64,000 nt of DNA from Amycolatopsis sp. NBC_00345 (GTDB lineage: Bacteria; Actinomycetota; Actinomycetes; Mycobacteriales; Pseudonocardiaceae): NCBI RefSeq assembly GCF_036116635.1, contig NZ_CP107995.1, positions 8,246,001 through 8,310,000 on the forward strand. Reading direction: 5' to 3'. The position numbers and the translations under genes are program-made. The notes under the pieces are model-generated. The model was given only the letters and a program-made list of their open reading frames with translations, was not told where the DNA came from and did not search any database. Numbering within the stretch: position 1 is the stretch's first letter; the number at the start of each line of letters is the position of its first letter. Of the stretch, positions 30,601 through 38,322 are shown piece by piece.

Positions 30601-31424
30601 TGGGCAAGCTGGACGGGAAGGTCGCGCTGGTCTCCGGCTCGGGCCGCGGCATCGGCCGGGAGATCGCGCTCAAGCTGGCCGGCGACGGCGCGGCCGTGGT
30701 GGTGAACGACCTCGACGACGGCCCGGCGAAGGAAACCGTTGCCGCCATTGAGGAATCCGGCGGCCGCGCGCTCGCCTGCACCGGCAGCGTCACCGAGACG
30801 GGCTTCGCCGAGCGCTTCGTGCAGACGGCCGTCGACGGCTTCGGCGGCCTCGACGTGATCGTCAACAACGCCGGCTACACCTGGGATTCGGTGGTCCAGA
30901 AGATGACCGACGAGCAGTGGGACGCGATCCTCGACGTGCACCTCAAGGCGCCGTTCCGCATCCTGCGCGCGGCCCAGCCGGTGATCTCGGCGGCGGTGAA
31001 GCGCGCGAAGTCCGACGGCGGGCCCGTGCCGTGCCGCAAGGTCGTGAACATCTCCTCGATCGCCGGGCTCGACGGCAACGCCGGCCAGGCGAACTACGCG
31101 GCCGCCAAGGCGGGCGTCACGGGGCTGACGAAAACGCTGGCCAAGGAGTGGGGCCGCTACAACGTCACCGTCAACACTGTCGCGTTCGGACTGATCCGCA
31201 CGCGGCTCACCGAGACCAGCGCAGACACCGGCGGCACGATCGACGTCCAGGGCCGGGAGATCCGCGTCGGCGTGAACCCGGACCTGCTGGCTCAGCTGGA
31301 GCAGTCCGTCCCGCTCGGCCGCGCGGGCACGCCCGCCGAGGCGGCCGGCGCGGTCTACCTGTTGTGCCAACCCGAATCCGACTACGTCAGCGGCCAGACG
31401 CTCGTCTGTGCCGGAGGGTTCTGA
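30600..31424 (+). CDS. SDR-family 3-hydroxyacyl-CoA dehydrogenase/3-oxoacyl reductase
   Basis: 274 residues from ATG 30600. The NAD(P)-binding motif is SGSGRGIGREIA, NNAG occurs in the core, and the catalytic Ser-Tyr-Lys set is in NISSIAGLDG and NYAAAKAG. The Asp in VVNDLDD after beta-2 favours NAD(H) over NADPH. An insertion before the catalytic Ser (VKRAKSDGGPVPCRK) is typical of beta-oxidation-type SDRs. It should oxidise the (R)-3-hydroxyacyl-CoA made by the MaoC pair to the keto form that the thiolase cleaves. Confidence 0.9.
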   Translation: MGKLDGKVALVSGSGRGIGREIALKLAGDGAAVVVNDLDDGPAKETVAAIEESGGRALACTGSVTETGFAERFVQTAVDGFGGLDVIVNNAGYTWDSVVQKMTDEQWDAILDVHLKAPFRILRAAQPVISAAVKRAKSDGGPVPCRKVVNISSIAGLDGNAGQANYAAAKAGVTGLTKTLAKEWGRYNVTVNTVAFGLIRTRLTETSADTGGTIDVQGREIRVGVNPDLLAQLEQSVPLGRAGTPAEAAGAVYLLCQPESDYVSGQTLVCAGGF

Positions 31425-31441
31425 ACCGCAAAGGAGCGGCC

Positions 31442-32986
31442 ATGTACCTCACGCAGACGTTGCACCAGGCCCTGCAGCAGCGCCCGGACCAGCCGATGAC
31501 GGTGTTCGGCGACCGCGTGCGCACGGTCGCCGAGGTGGCGGACCGCGTGGCCCGGCTGGCCGGCGCGCTGCGCGGGCTGGGCATCGATTCCGGCGACCGC
31601 GTCGCCATCCTCTCCCTCAACTCGGACCGCTACCACGAGTACCTGCTGGCCACGCCGTGGGCGGACGCGGTGCTGAACCCGGTCAACGTCCGGTGGAGCG
31701 CCGCGGAGATCGCGTACGCGCTGGAGGAGTCCGAGACGCGGATCCTGCTCGTGGACGACACCTTCGTCCCGATGGTCCCGCAGCTGCGGGAGAAGTTCCC
31801 CGGACTGTCCACAGTGGTCCATCTCGGCGACGGCGCCGCGCCCGGCGGGATGCTCTCCTACGAGGAGCTGATCGCCGCCGCCGAGCCCATCGAGGACGCC
31901 CGGCGCGGCGGCGACGAGCTGCTCGGCCTCTACTACACCGGCGGCACCACGGGCACCCCCAAGGGCGTGATGCTCAGCCACCGCAACCTGTTCACGTCCG
32001 CGATCGGCAGCCTCGCCACCGGCACGTTCCACACGCCGGGCGGACGGTTGCTGCACTCCGCGCCGATGTTCCACCTGGCCGACGGCGCGTCGTGGGCCTC
32101 GGGCCAGCTGGTCGGCGCGACGCAGGTGATGGTCCCGTCGTTCACGCCGATCGGCGTGCTCGAAGCCATCAGCCGCGAGCAGATCACCGACGCGCTGCTG
32201 GTGCCCACCATGATCCAGCTGCTCGTGGACCACCCCGACGCGCCGAAGTACGACCTGTCTTCGATGAAACACGTGGTCTACGGCGCGTCGCCGATCTCCG
32301 AGGCGGTGCTGGAACGCGCGCGCAAGACGTTCCCGGACGCGGAGTTCACCCAGGCGTACGGGATGACGGAGCTTTCGCCCGTCGCCACGCTGCTGCTGCC
32401 AGCCGACCACGAGAACCCGTCGCTGCGCCGTTCCGCCGGACGGGCCGCGCCGCACTCCGAAGTGCGGATCGTCGACCCGGACGACAACGAGGTGCCGCGC
32501 CACACCGTCGGCGAGGTGGTCAGCCGCGGCGACCACGTGATGCTCGGCTACTGGAACCGCCCCGAGGAGACGGCGACCGTGTTGCGCGGCGGCTGGATGC
32601 ACACCGGCGACGGCGGCTACATGGACGAGAACGGCTACGTCTTCGTGGTCGACCGGATCAAGGACATGATCGTCTCCGGCGGCGAGAACGTGTACTCCGC
32701 CGAGGTGGAGAACGCGCTGGCCAAGCATCCGGCGGTGGCCGCGTGCGCGGTGATCGGCGTGCCCGACGACCGGTGGGGCGAGCGCGTGCACGCCGTGGTC
32801 GTGCTGCTGGACGGGCAGCGGGCCGACGACGCCGAGCTGCGTGACTTCTGCCGGGAGGCGATCGCCGGGTACAAGGTGCCGCGTAGTTTCGAGTTCGCCG
32901 AGGCGCTGCCCATGTCGGGCGCGGGCAAGATCCTCAAGCGGGAGCTGCGCCGGCAGCACTGGGGCGAGCGCAAGCAGGTGAACTGA
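31442..32986 (+). CDS. Acyl-CoA synthetase (fatty-acid-type AMP-forming ligase)
   Basis: 514 residues from ATG 31442, with AAAGGAG upstream. The adenylate-forming signature YYTGGTTGTPKGVM (P-loop), the QAYGMTELSP motif (A5), HTGDGGY (A7) and DRIKDMIVSGGENVYS (A8), and the final Lys in GAGKILKRELR (A10) are all present, so it should be active. It converts a carboxylic acid to its CoA thioester and thus starts the pathway encoded by the four upstream genes. No acyl-CoA dehydrogenase is in the operon and one must come from elsewhere. The gene ends at a perfect palindrome. Confidence 0.92.
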   Translation: MYLTQTLHQALQQRPDQPMTVFGDRVRTVAEVADRVARLAGALRGLGIDSGDRVAILSLNSDRYHEYLLATPWADAVLNPVNVRWSAAEIAYALEESETRILLVDDTFVPMVPQLREKFPGLSTVVHLGDGAAPGGMLSYEELIAAAEPIEDARRGGDELLGLYYTGGTTGTPKGVMLSHRNLFTSAIGSLATGTFHTPGGRLLHSAPMFHLADGASWASGQLVGATQVMVPSFTPIGVLEAISREQITDALLVPTMIQLLVDHPDAPKYDLSSMKHVVYGASPISEAVLERARKTFPDAEFTQAYGMTELSPVATLLLPADHENPSLRRSAGRAAPHSEVRIVDPDDNEVPRHTVGEVVSRGDHVMLGYWNRPEETATVLRGGWMHTGDGGYMDENGYVFVVDRIKDMIVSGGENVYSAEVENALAKHPAVAACAVIGVPDDRWGERVHAVVVLLDGQRADDAELRDFCREAIAGYKVPRSFEFAEALPMSGAGKILKRELRRQHWGERKQVN

Positions 32987-32987
32987 G

Positions 32988-33037
32988 GACTCGTGAGTGT
33001 TTATGACGGTTCTAACCGTCATAAACACTCACGAGTC
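32988..33037. repeat. Palindromic hairpin repeat, family A, copy 3
   Basis: A perfect 24-bp inverted repeat with a 2-nt loop. The left arm begins GACTCGTGAGTGTTTATGAC. It starts one base after the ligase stop codon and ends 21 bp before the TetR-fusion start, so it separates operon and regulator. Confidence 0.95.
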
Positions 33038-33057
33038 CGGAGCGCTGGAGGAGAACC

Positions 33058-34218
33058 ATGGCCGTGCCGACCTCGCCCCCGAGGGGGACCAGGCCGCGCA
33101 ACCGCCGCGCGCTGATCGTCGCGGCGGCCGGGGACCTGTTCGTGCGCGACGGCTATTCGCGGGTGGCGATGAGCGACATCGCCGAGGCCGTCGCGATCGG
33201 GCCGTCCGCGCTGTACCGGCACTTCCGGGGTAAGCAGGAGCTGCTCGGGGCCGTGGTGCTCGACGCGTTCACCACCATCCGCGAGGCGGTCGACGGCTCG
33301 GCCGACGTCTGCGGCACGCTCGCCGACACCGTCCTCGACCACCGCGGCCTCGGCGTGCTGTGGCAGCGCGAATGCCGGCACCTGGACCCGGACGAGCGGG
33401 AGAAGCTGGTCGCGCCGCTCGTCGGCCTGGCCTCCTGGCTCGCGGGCGTGCTGCGCGACCGGCGGCGCGAGCTGACGGCCGAGGAGTCGGGCCTGCTGGC
33501 GTGGACCGTGCTCGGCGCGTTGATGAGCGTCTCGTTCCAGCGCGTGGAGCTGCCGCGTGAGGAGTACGTGGGCCTGCTGCGGGAGGTGGTCACGGCCGTG
33601 GTCGACGTGGACCTGTCCGGAGCGCCGGCCGCGGTGGCTTCAGCGGCTGTGGTCTCGGCGAGCTCCGGCCCTGATTCGGACTCCCGCCGCGAGGTGCTGC
33701 TCGACGCCGCGATCCGGCTGTTCGCCGAGCGCGGGTTCGACGGCGTCGCGATCGAGGAGATCGGCGCGGCCGCGGGCATCGCCGGCCCGAGCATCTACCA
33801 CCACTTCGCGAGCAAGCACGAGCTGCTGCTCACCGCGATGCTCGACGGCGCCGAGCAGCTCAACCTCGGGCTGGCGAAGGCGCTCGAACAGCCTTCGCCG
33901 GACGCCGCGCTACGGGAGCTGCTCGGCTCGTACGTCGGCTACTCCCTGACACACCACGCTGTCGTCGAGGTGCTCGTGGCGGAGGTGGCGCACGCGCCCG
34001 AGCGTCACCGGATGCGGCAGGCACAGCACGACTACATCGCCGCGTGGGTGCGGCTGCTGCGCGAAACCCGTCCTGACATGGGGCCGCAGGAGGCGCGCGT
34101 ACGCGTGCAGGCCGTGCTGACGGTGGTCAACGACGTGAGCCGGACCCCGCACCTGCGCGCACTGCCCGGGATCGACGGGCGCCTGCGCACACTCGGGGTA
34201 ACTCTGTTGGCCCTGTGA
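33058..34218 (+). CDS. Tandem double-TetR transcriptional regulator
   Basis: 386 residues, twice the length of a normal TetR protein, with GGAGGAG upstream. The first HTH is at about 15-62 (LIVAAAGDLFVRDGYSRVAMSDIAEA, then ALYRHFRGKQEL). The second is at about 205-255 (LLDAAIRLFAERGFDGVAIEEIG, then SIYHHFASKHELL). Each is followed by its own helical core, and a short Ala/Ser-rich linker joins them near 190-205. One chain may thus mimic a TetR dimer. As the last gene behind the acyl-CoA operon, it probably controls it, perhaps via the direct repeats at 28582. Confidence 0.9.
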   Translation: MAVPTSPPRGTRPRNRRALIVAAAGDLFVRDGYSRVAMSDIAEAVAIGPSALYRHFRGKQELLGAVVLDAFTTIREAVDGSADVCGTLADTVLDHRGLGVLWQRECRHLDPDEREKLVAPLVGLASWLAGVLRDRRRELTAEESGLLAWTVLGALMSVSFQRVELPREEYVGLLREVVTAVVDVDLSGAPAAVASAAVVSASSGPDSDSRREVLLDAAIRLFAERGFDGVAIEEIGAAAGIAGPSIYHHFASKHELLLTAMLDGAEQLNLGLAKALEQPSPDAALRELLGSYVGYSLTHHAVVEVLVAEVAHAPERHRMRQAQHDYIAAWVRLLRETRPDMGPQEARVRVQAVLTVVNDVSRTPHLRALPGIDGRLRTLGVTLLAL

Positions 34219-34324
34219 ACCGTGCTGAGCGCGTGACCGTGCTTCGGGCAAAGGGGTCGTTCGCGGACCACTTCGGGGCAGATGCCCGGGGCGGGACTGG
34301 ACATTGCACTCGGCAATGGGCAGG

Positions 34325-35158
34325 ATGCGATTCACTGTGAGTGCTCACGACGACACCCGGAAGCTCATCGTCCTGGCGGTGGACGACGAGCCGAACGGCC
34401 TGGCCATGCTGACCGAACGTCTCGAGAACAACCCGTACGTCGCCCGGGTCTTCAAGGCGCTGGACGCCTCCGACGCGCTGCGCCTGTTCTCGCACGACGA
34501 CCCGGAACTGGTGGCCCGGCGCGCCCAGGGCCGCCCGACCGTCGACGCTGTGTTCGCCGACATCGATATGCCCGGTCTGTCCGGGATGGAGATGTCGCGC
34601 GTGATCACGGCGATGACCCCGTCGCCGGTGCTGGTGTTCGTCACCGGCCACGCCGAGGAGGCCGTGAACGCGTTCGACCTCGGCGCCGTCGACTACGTGC
34701 TCAAGCCGTTCCAGCAGGACCGGCTCGACCGCGCGGTCGCCCGCGTGCGCGAGAAGCTGACCGTGGCCGCCGGCCCGCCGCCCGGGCAGGGGCCGGGCGA
34801 GCCGGTGAAGAACGACGACGAGGTGATCCCCGTCGAGCTCGCGGGCACCACGAAGCTGATCCCGCGCTCGTCGGTCCGCTGGGTGGAGGCGCAGGGCGAC
34901 TACGCCCGGCTGTTCACCACCGAGGGCAGCCACCTGGTCCGCATCCCGCTCGCCCAGCTCGAGGAACGCTGGGAGAAAGCCGGGTTCGTCCGGATCCACC
35001 GGTCGTTCCTGGTCGCGCTGCCGCTGATCACGGAGCTGCGCATGGGGCAGGGCGGCTACCAGGTCGTGATCGGCAACGAGGAGAAGGTGCTGCCGGTCAG
35101 CCGGCGGCACACCCGCGCGCTGAAGGACCGGCTGGTCGGCTCCGGCCGGGGCGGCTAG
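34325..35158 (+). CDS. LytTR-type response regulator
   Basis: About 277 residues from ATG 34325. The start is uncertain: TTG 34304, ATG 34316 and GTG 34337 are also in frame. The receiver domain has VLAVDDEPNGL, the phospho-acceptor Asp in VFADIDMPGLSG and the Lys in YVLKPFQ. The LytTR DNA-binding domain (about 165-270) has SSVRWVEAQGDYARLFT and GFVRIHRSFLVAL. It lies just before a symporter and its small membrane partners, which are probable targets. The only LytS-type kinase in the window is 6.7 kb upstream, across the peptidase/acyl-CoA block. Confidence 0.9.
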   Translation: MRFTVSAHDDTRKLIVLAVDDEPNGLAMLTERLENNPYVARVFKALDASDALRLFSHDDPELVARRAQGRPTVDAVFADIDMPGLSGMEMSRVITAMTPSPVLVFVTGHAEEAVNAFDLGAVDYVLKPFQQDRLDRAVARVREKLTVAAGPPPGQGPGEPVKNDDEVIPVELAGTTKLIPRSSVRWVEAQGDYARLFTTEGSHLVRIPLAQLEERWEKAGFVRIHRSFLVALPLITELRMGQGGYQVVIGNEEKVLPVSRRHTRALKDRLVGSGRGG

Positions 35159-35167
35159 CCCCCGATC

Positions 35168-35674
35168 GTGGCCCCGTCCGAAGACCCCTACCACCGGCTC
35201 GCGAACGGCGTCCGCAAACCGGACCCGACGCTGGGCCGGAAGCCGGACGACCGCGCCGTCGTCGAGTCGGTGCCGCCCGCGCCCGAGCCGTTGCGCCCGG
35301 CCGAGCCCGCCCACGAACGGCCGAAACGCCAGCGCGTGGTCCTCGCGGACTCCCGCGCCTCGTCCGGCCGGATGCAGGCGCGGATGGAGCTGGAGGAGCA
35401 GACCAGCTGGGGAAAGCTGCTGGTCCGCGACCTGGTGAAGGTGCAGCTGCGGACGTCGGTGCTGCTCGCGCTGTTCGTGGTCGCGGCGCTCGGCGCGCTG
35501 CCGGTGCTGTTCTACGCGCTGCCGTCGTTCTCGCGGTTCACGGTCATCGGCATCCCGATCCCGTGGCTGCTGCTGGGCGTCCTGCCGTTCCCGTTCCTCT
35601 TCGCCGTCGGCCTCTGGTACAACCGGTTGGCCGAACGGCACGAACGCGACTTCGTCGACATGATCGAAAACTGA
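35168..35674 (+). CDS. Small membrane protein associated with the Na+/solute symporter
   Basis: 168 residues from GTG 35168, nine bases after the regulator stop. The first 95 residues are hydrophilic, Pro/Arg-rich and cytoplasmic. Two TM helices follow (LLALFVVAALGALPVLFYAL and WLLLGVLPFPFLFAVGLWYN), then a charged tail ending DFVDMIEN. It resembles small membrane partners encoded next to acetate-type symporters, but the sequence is not a plain DUF485. Position between regulator and transporter suggests an accessory or regulatory subunit. Confidence 0.7.
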   Translation: MAPSEDPYHRLANGVRKPDPTLGRKPDDRAVVESVPPAPEPLRPAEPAHERPKRQRVVLADSRASSGRMQARMELEEQTSWGKLLVRDLVKVQLRTSVLLALFVVAALGALPVLFYALPSFSRFTVIGIPIPWLLLGVLPFPFLFAVGLWYNRLAERHERDFVDMIEN

Positions 35675-35741
35675 GCGCAGGGACCGGAAAGCCCCGGTAG
35701 CGGGCATGACCGGACCACGCGCACGTGCGAGGATTCGAGCC

Positions 35742-37529
35742 GTGCAGCTGAACCCGTGGGCCTTGACCGGCGTAGTGCTGGTCGCTTTGGCGACCTACTA
35801 CCTCGGGCACCGCTCCTCGCGTTCGGCCACCACCACCCACGACTTCCTCGTCGCCCGCCGCACGGTGCGCTCGCGCCGCAACGCCGCCGCCATCTCGGGC
35901 GAGTACCTGTCCGCGGCGTCGTTCCTCGGCGTCGCCGGGATCGTGCTCAAGGAGGGCGTCGACGCGACCTGGTACCCGATCGGCTTCACCGCCGGGTACC
36001 TCGCGCTGATGCTGTTCGTCGCCGCGCCGCTGCGCCGCTCGGGCGCGTACACGCTGCCGGACTTCGTCGAGGCGCGGCTGGGCTCGATCGGGCTGCGCCG
36101 GTTCTCGACGGCGTTCGTGGTGTTCATCGGGATCCTGTACATGGTCCCGCAGCTGCAGGGCGCCGGGCTGACGCTCGCCTCGATCCTGCCCGTGCCGATG
36201 TGGGCCGGCGCGGTCGTGGTGACGGTGCTGGTCGCGGTCAACGTGATGGCGGGCGGCATGCGCGCGATCACCGTCGTGCAGGCGTTCCAGTACTGGCTCA
36301 AGCTGTTCGCGATCTCGGTGCCGACGTTCGTGCTGTGCCTGGTCTTCTTCACCGGCGGCGGCCCCGCCGGCGTGCGCTCGCTGGGCGCGCCCGCGCCGCC
36401 GGTGTTCACCGCGGACACCAAGGTCTCGGTGCAGGCCGACGTCACCGTGAAGGTGACCACGGAGACGTACTTCCACGCCTACGGCCGCATCGACGACGGC
36501 CCGGCGGGCGGGGTGGCGCGCTGGTCGCCGCTGGTCCCGCACAAGGTCTCCGAGGGCACCACGCTGGAGTTCGCGGCGGGCACCCCGGTGCCGGTGATCA
36601 GCGACGCGGCCGCGTCGAACGACGCCTGGCTGCACCCGGCGTCCGGCAACCTCACCGACCTGCTGCAGACGTACTCGCTGATCTTCGCGCTGTTCCTCGG
36701 CACCATGGGCCTGCCGCACGTGCTGGTCCGCTTCTACACCAACCCGGACGGCAAGGCCGCGCGCCGCACCACCGTGCACGTGCTGCTGTTGCTGGGCCTG
36801 TTCTACCTCTTTCCGACGATGCTGGGCGCGCTGTCGCGGATGTACGTGCCGCAGCTGCTGGTCACCGGCAACGCCGACGCGGCGGTGCTGATGCTGCCCA
36901 CGGCGCTGTTGCCCGGCGTGTCCGGGCAGATCCTCGCGGCGGTCGTGGCGGCGGGCGCGTTCGCGGCGTTCCTGTCCAGCTCCTCGGGGCTGCTGGTGAG
37001 CGTGTCCGGCGTGGTGTCGACGGACCTGCTTCCCGGGCGGGTCAAGGACTTCCGGGTCGGCACGGCGATCGTCGCGGTGTGCCCGCTGGCGCTGGTGTTC
37101 CTGCTGCGCACGGAGGACATCTCGCTGTCGATCGGGATGACGTTCGCGCTCGCCGCGTCGACGTTCAGCCCGCTGCTGCTGCTCGGCGTCTGGTGGCGCA
37201 AGCTCAGCTGGCCGGGCGCGCTCGCCGGGATGGTGGTCGGCGGCGGGCTGGTGCTGGCCGCGCTGGGCATCAACATCGCGAGCGAGTACACCGGCAACTG
37301 GGCGCCCTGGTACACGATCCAGCCGGCGCTGATCACCGTGCCGGCGGCGTTCCTGACAACGTACGTGGTGAGCCGGCTGACCCGGTACGGGCGGCCGGAG
37401 CTGGTCAACGACATCATGCTGCGGCTGCACGCGCCGGACCCGCTCGGCCTGATGCAGGACCGCGCCGTCGCCCGGTTCGGCCAGGCGGACGACAAGGCGA
37501 GGGCCGCGCGCGGGCGTCACCGCAAGTAG
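35742..37529 (+). CDS. Sodium:solute symporter family protein (ActP/MctP-like)
   Basis: 595 residues from GTG 35742, with GAGGA upstream; ATG 35706 would add 12 basic residues. About 13 TM helices. HDFLVARRTVRSRRNAAAISGEYLSAASFLG shows the SSS-family N-terminal signature (given here in two overlapping parts: HDFLVARRTV and AISGEYLSAASFLG). GGMRAITVVQAFQYWLK and FAAFLSSSSGLL mark the Na+-site region. A large outside loop of about 85 residues (near 225-310) is inserted between TM6 and TM7, longer than in E. coli ActP. It probably imports acetate, pyruvate or another monocarboxylate. The operon also holds the LytTR regulator and two small membrane proteins. Confidence 0.87.
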   Translation: MQLNPWALTGVVLVALATYYLGHRSSRSATTTHDFLVARRTVRSRRNAAAISGEYLSAASFLGVAGIVLKEGVDATWYPIGFTAGYLALMLFVAAPLRRSGAYTLPDFVEARLGSIGLRRFSTAFVVFIGILYMVPQLQGAGLTLASILPVPMWAGAVVVTVLVAVNVMAGGMRAITVVQAFQYWLKLFAISVPTFVLCLVFFTGGGPAGVRSLGAPAPPVFTADTKVSVQADVTVKVTTETYFHAYGRIDDGPAGGVARWSPLVPHKVSEGTTLEFAAGTPVPVISDAAASNDAWLHPASGNLTDLLQTYSLIFALFLGTMGLPHVLVRFYTNPDGKAARRTTVHVLLLLGLFYLFPTMLGALSRMYVPQLLVTGNADAAVLMLPTALLPGVSGQILAAVVAAGAFAAFLSSSSGLLVSVSGVVSTDLLPGRVKDFRVGTAIVAVCPLALVFLLRTEDISLSIGMTFALAASTFSPLLLLGVWWRKLSWPGALAGMVVGGGLVLAALGINIASEYTGNWAPWYTIQPALITVPAAFLTTYVVSRLTRYGRPELVNDIMLRLHAPDPLGLMQDRAVARFGQADDKARAARGRHRK

Positions 37530-37593
37530 TGGTTTTCGTGATTCACCTGATGCGACCAGGCGGGGTAGGCCTTCCGGGGCGGAAAATCTCCTC

Positions 37594-37920
37594 ATGCCGG
37601 ATGAGGACACCGAGCCGGAGCCGGACTGGGAGCAGATCCAGGCCAGTCCGGAGTTCGCCCTGCTCCGCCGTCAGGTGCGCGCGTTCGTGTTCCCGATGGC
37701 GGCGCTGTTCCTCGGCTGGTACCTGCTGTATGTGCTGCTGGCGGCGTATGCGCACGGGTTCATGAGCATCCGGTTGTGGGGCCAGGTGACGGTCGGGCTG
37801 GTGATGGGGCTGCTGCAGTTCGTGTCGACGTTCCTGATCACCTGGCTGTACGTCCGCTACGCCGCTCGCCGCCTGGACCCGCTGGCCGGCCGCATCCGCG
37901 CCGACGCCGAGCTGCACTGA
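37594..37920 (+). CDS. DUF485-family membrane protein
   Basis: 108 residues. A short acidic N-terminus is followed by SPEFALLRRQVRAFVFPMAALFLG, a first TM helix, a loop with SIRLWGQVTVG and a second TM helix (LVMGLLQFVSTFLITWLYV). This is the DUF485 pattern, normally encoded directly beside ActP-type acetate symporters, as here. It is thought to assist or stabilise the transporter. The tail YAARRLDPLAGRIRADAE is cytoplasmic. Confidence 0.88.
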   Translation: MPDEDTEPEPDWEQIQASPEFALLRRQVRAFVFPMAALFLGWYLLYVLLAAYAHGFMSIRLWGQVTVGLVMGLLQFVSTFLITWLYVRYAARRLDPLAGRIRADAELH

Positions 37921-37968
37921 TCCGGTTCCTCACACGCGCGCAACGCCTGGACATGGCAGCATGGAACC

Positions 37969-38319
37969 GTGGTGAGCCCTGCTGAACTGCCGACCGCCGA
38001 GGTCCGTGACCTGCCGAAGGACGTCGTGACCCTGCTGGACGTCCGCGAGGACGACGAATGGGCCGCCGGCCACGCCCCCGGCGCCAAACACATCCCGCTC
38101 GGCGAGCTCCCCACCCGAGTCGCCGAACTCGCCGAACTCCCCGACGACCAGCCCGTGTACGTCATCTGCCACACCGGCGTCCGCTCCGCCCGCGCGGCCG
38201 CCTGGCTGAACGCCACCGGCTGGGACGCGGTCAACGTCGCCGGCGGCATGGACTCCTGGGCCCGCGAAGGCCGCCCCATGACCACCGACCTCCCCGACAC
38301 GACCCCCAAAGTCCTCTGA
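37969..38319 (+). CDS. Rhodanese-like single-domain sulfurtransferase
   Basis: 116 residues from GTG 37969. VTLLDVREDDEWAAGHAPGA and HIPLGELPTR are typical, and VICHTGVRSARAAAWL is the active-site loop with the catalytic Cys. The protein accepts sulfane sulfur as a Cys persulfide and passes it on, for example to cyanide or thiols. It is cytoplasmic and single-domain. It is followed after three bases by the DUF4328 gene, so the two may be co-transcribed, although no functional link is known. Confidence 0.92.
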   Translation: MVSPAELPTAEVRDLPKDVVTLLDVREDDEWAAGHAPGAKHIPLGELPTRVAELAELPDDQPVYVICHTGVRSARAAAWLNATGWDAVNVAGGMDSWAREGRPMTTDLPDTTPKVL

Positions 38320-38322
38320 CGT

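Noticed and set aside
28626..32986. Steroid side-chain degradation (ChsH/Ltp2) operon
   Set aside because: The thiolase keeps its nucleophilic Cys and there is no DUF35 partner, so it is not an Ltp2-type aldolase set. A general acyl-CoA pathway is the safer call.
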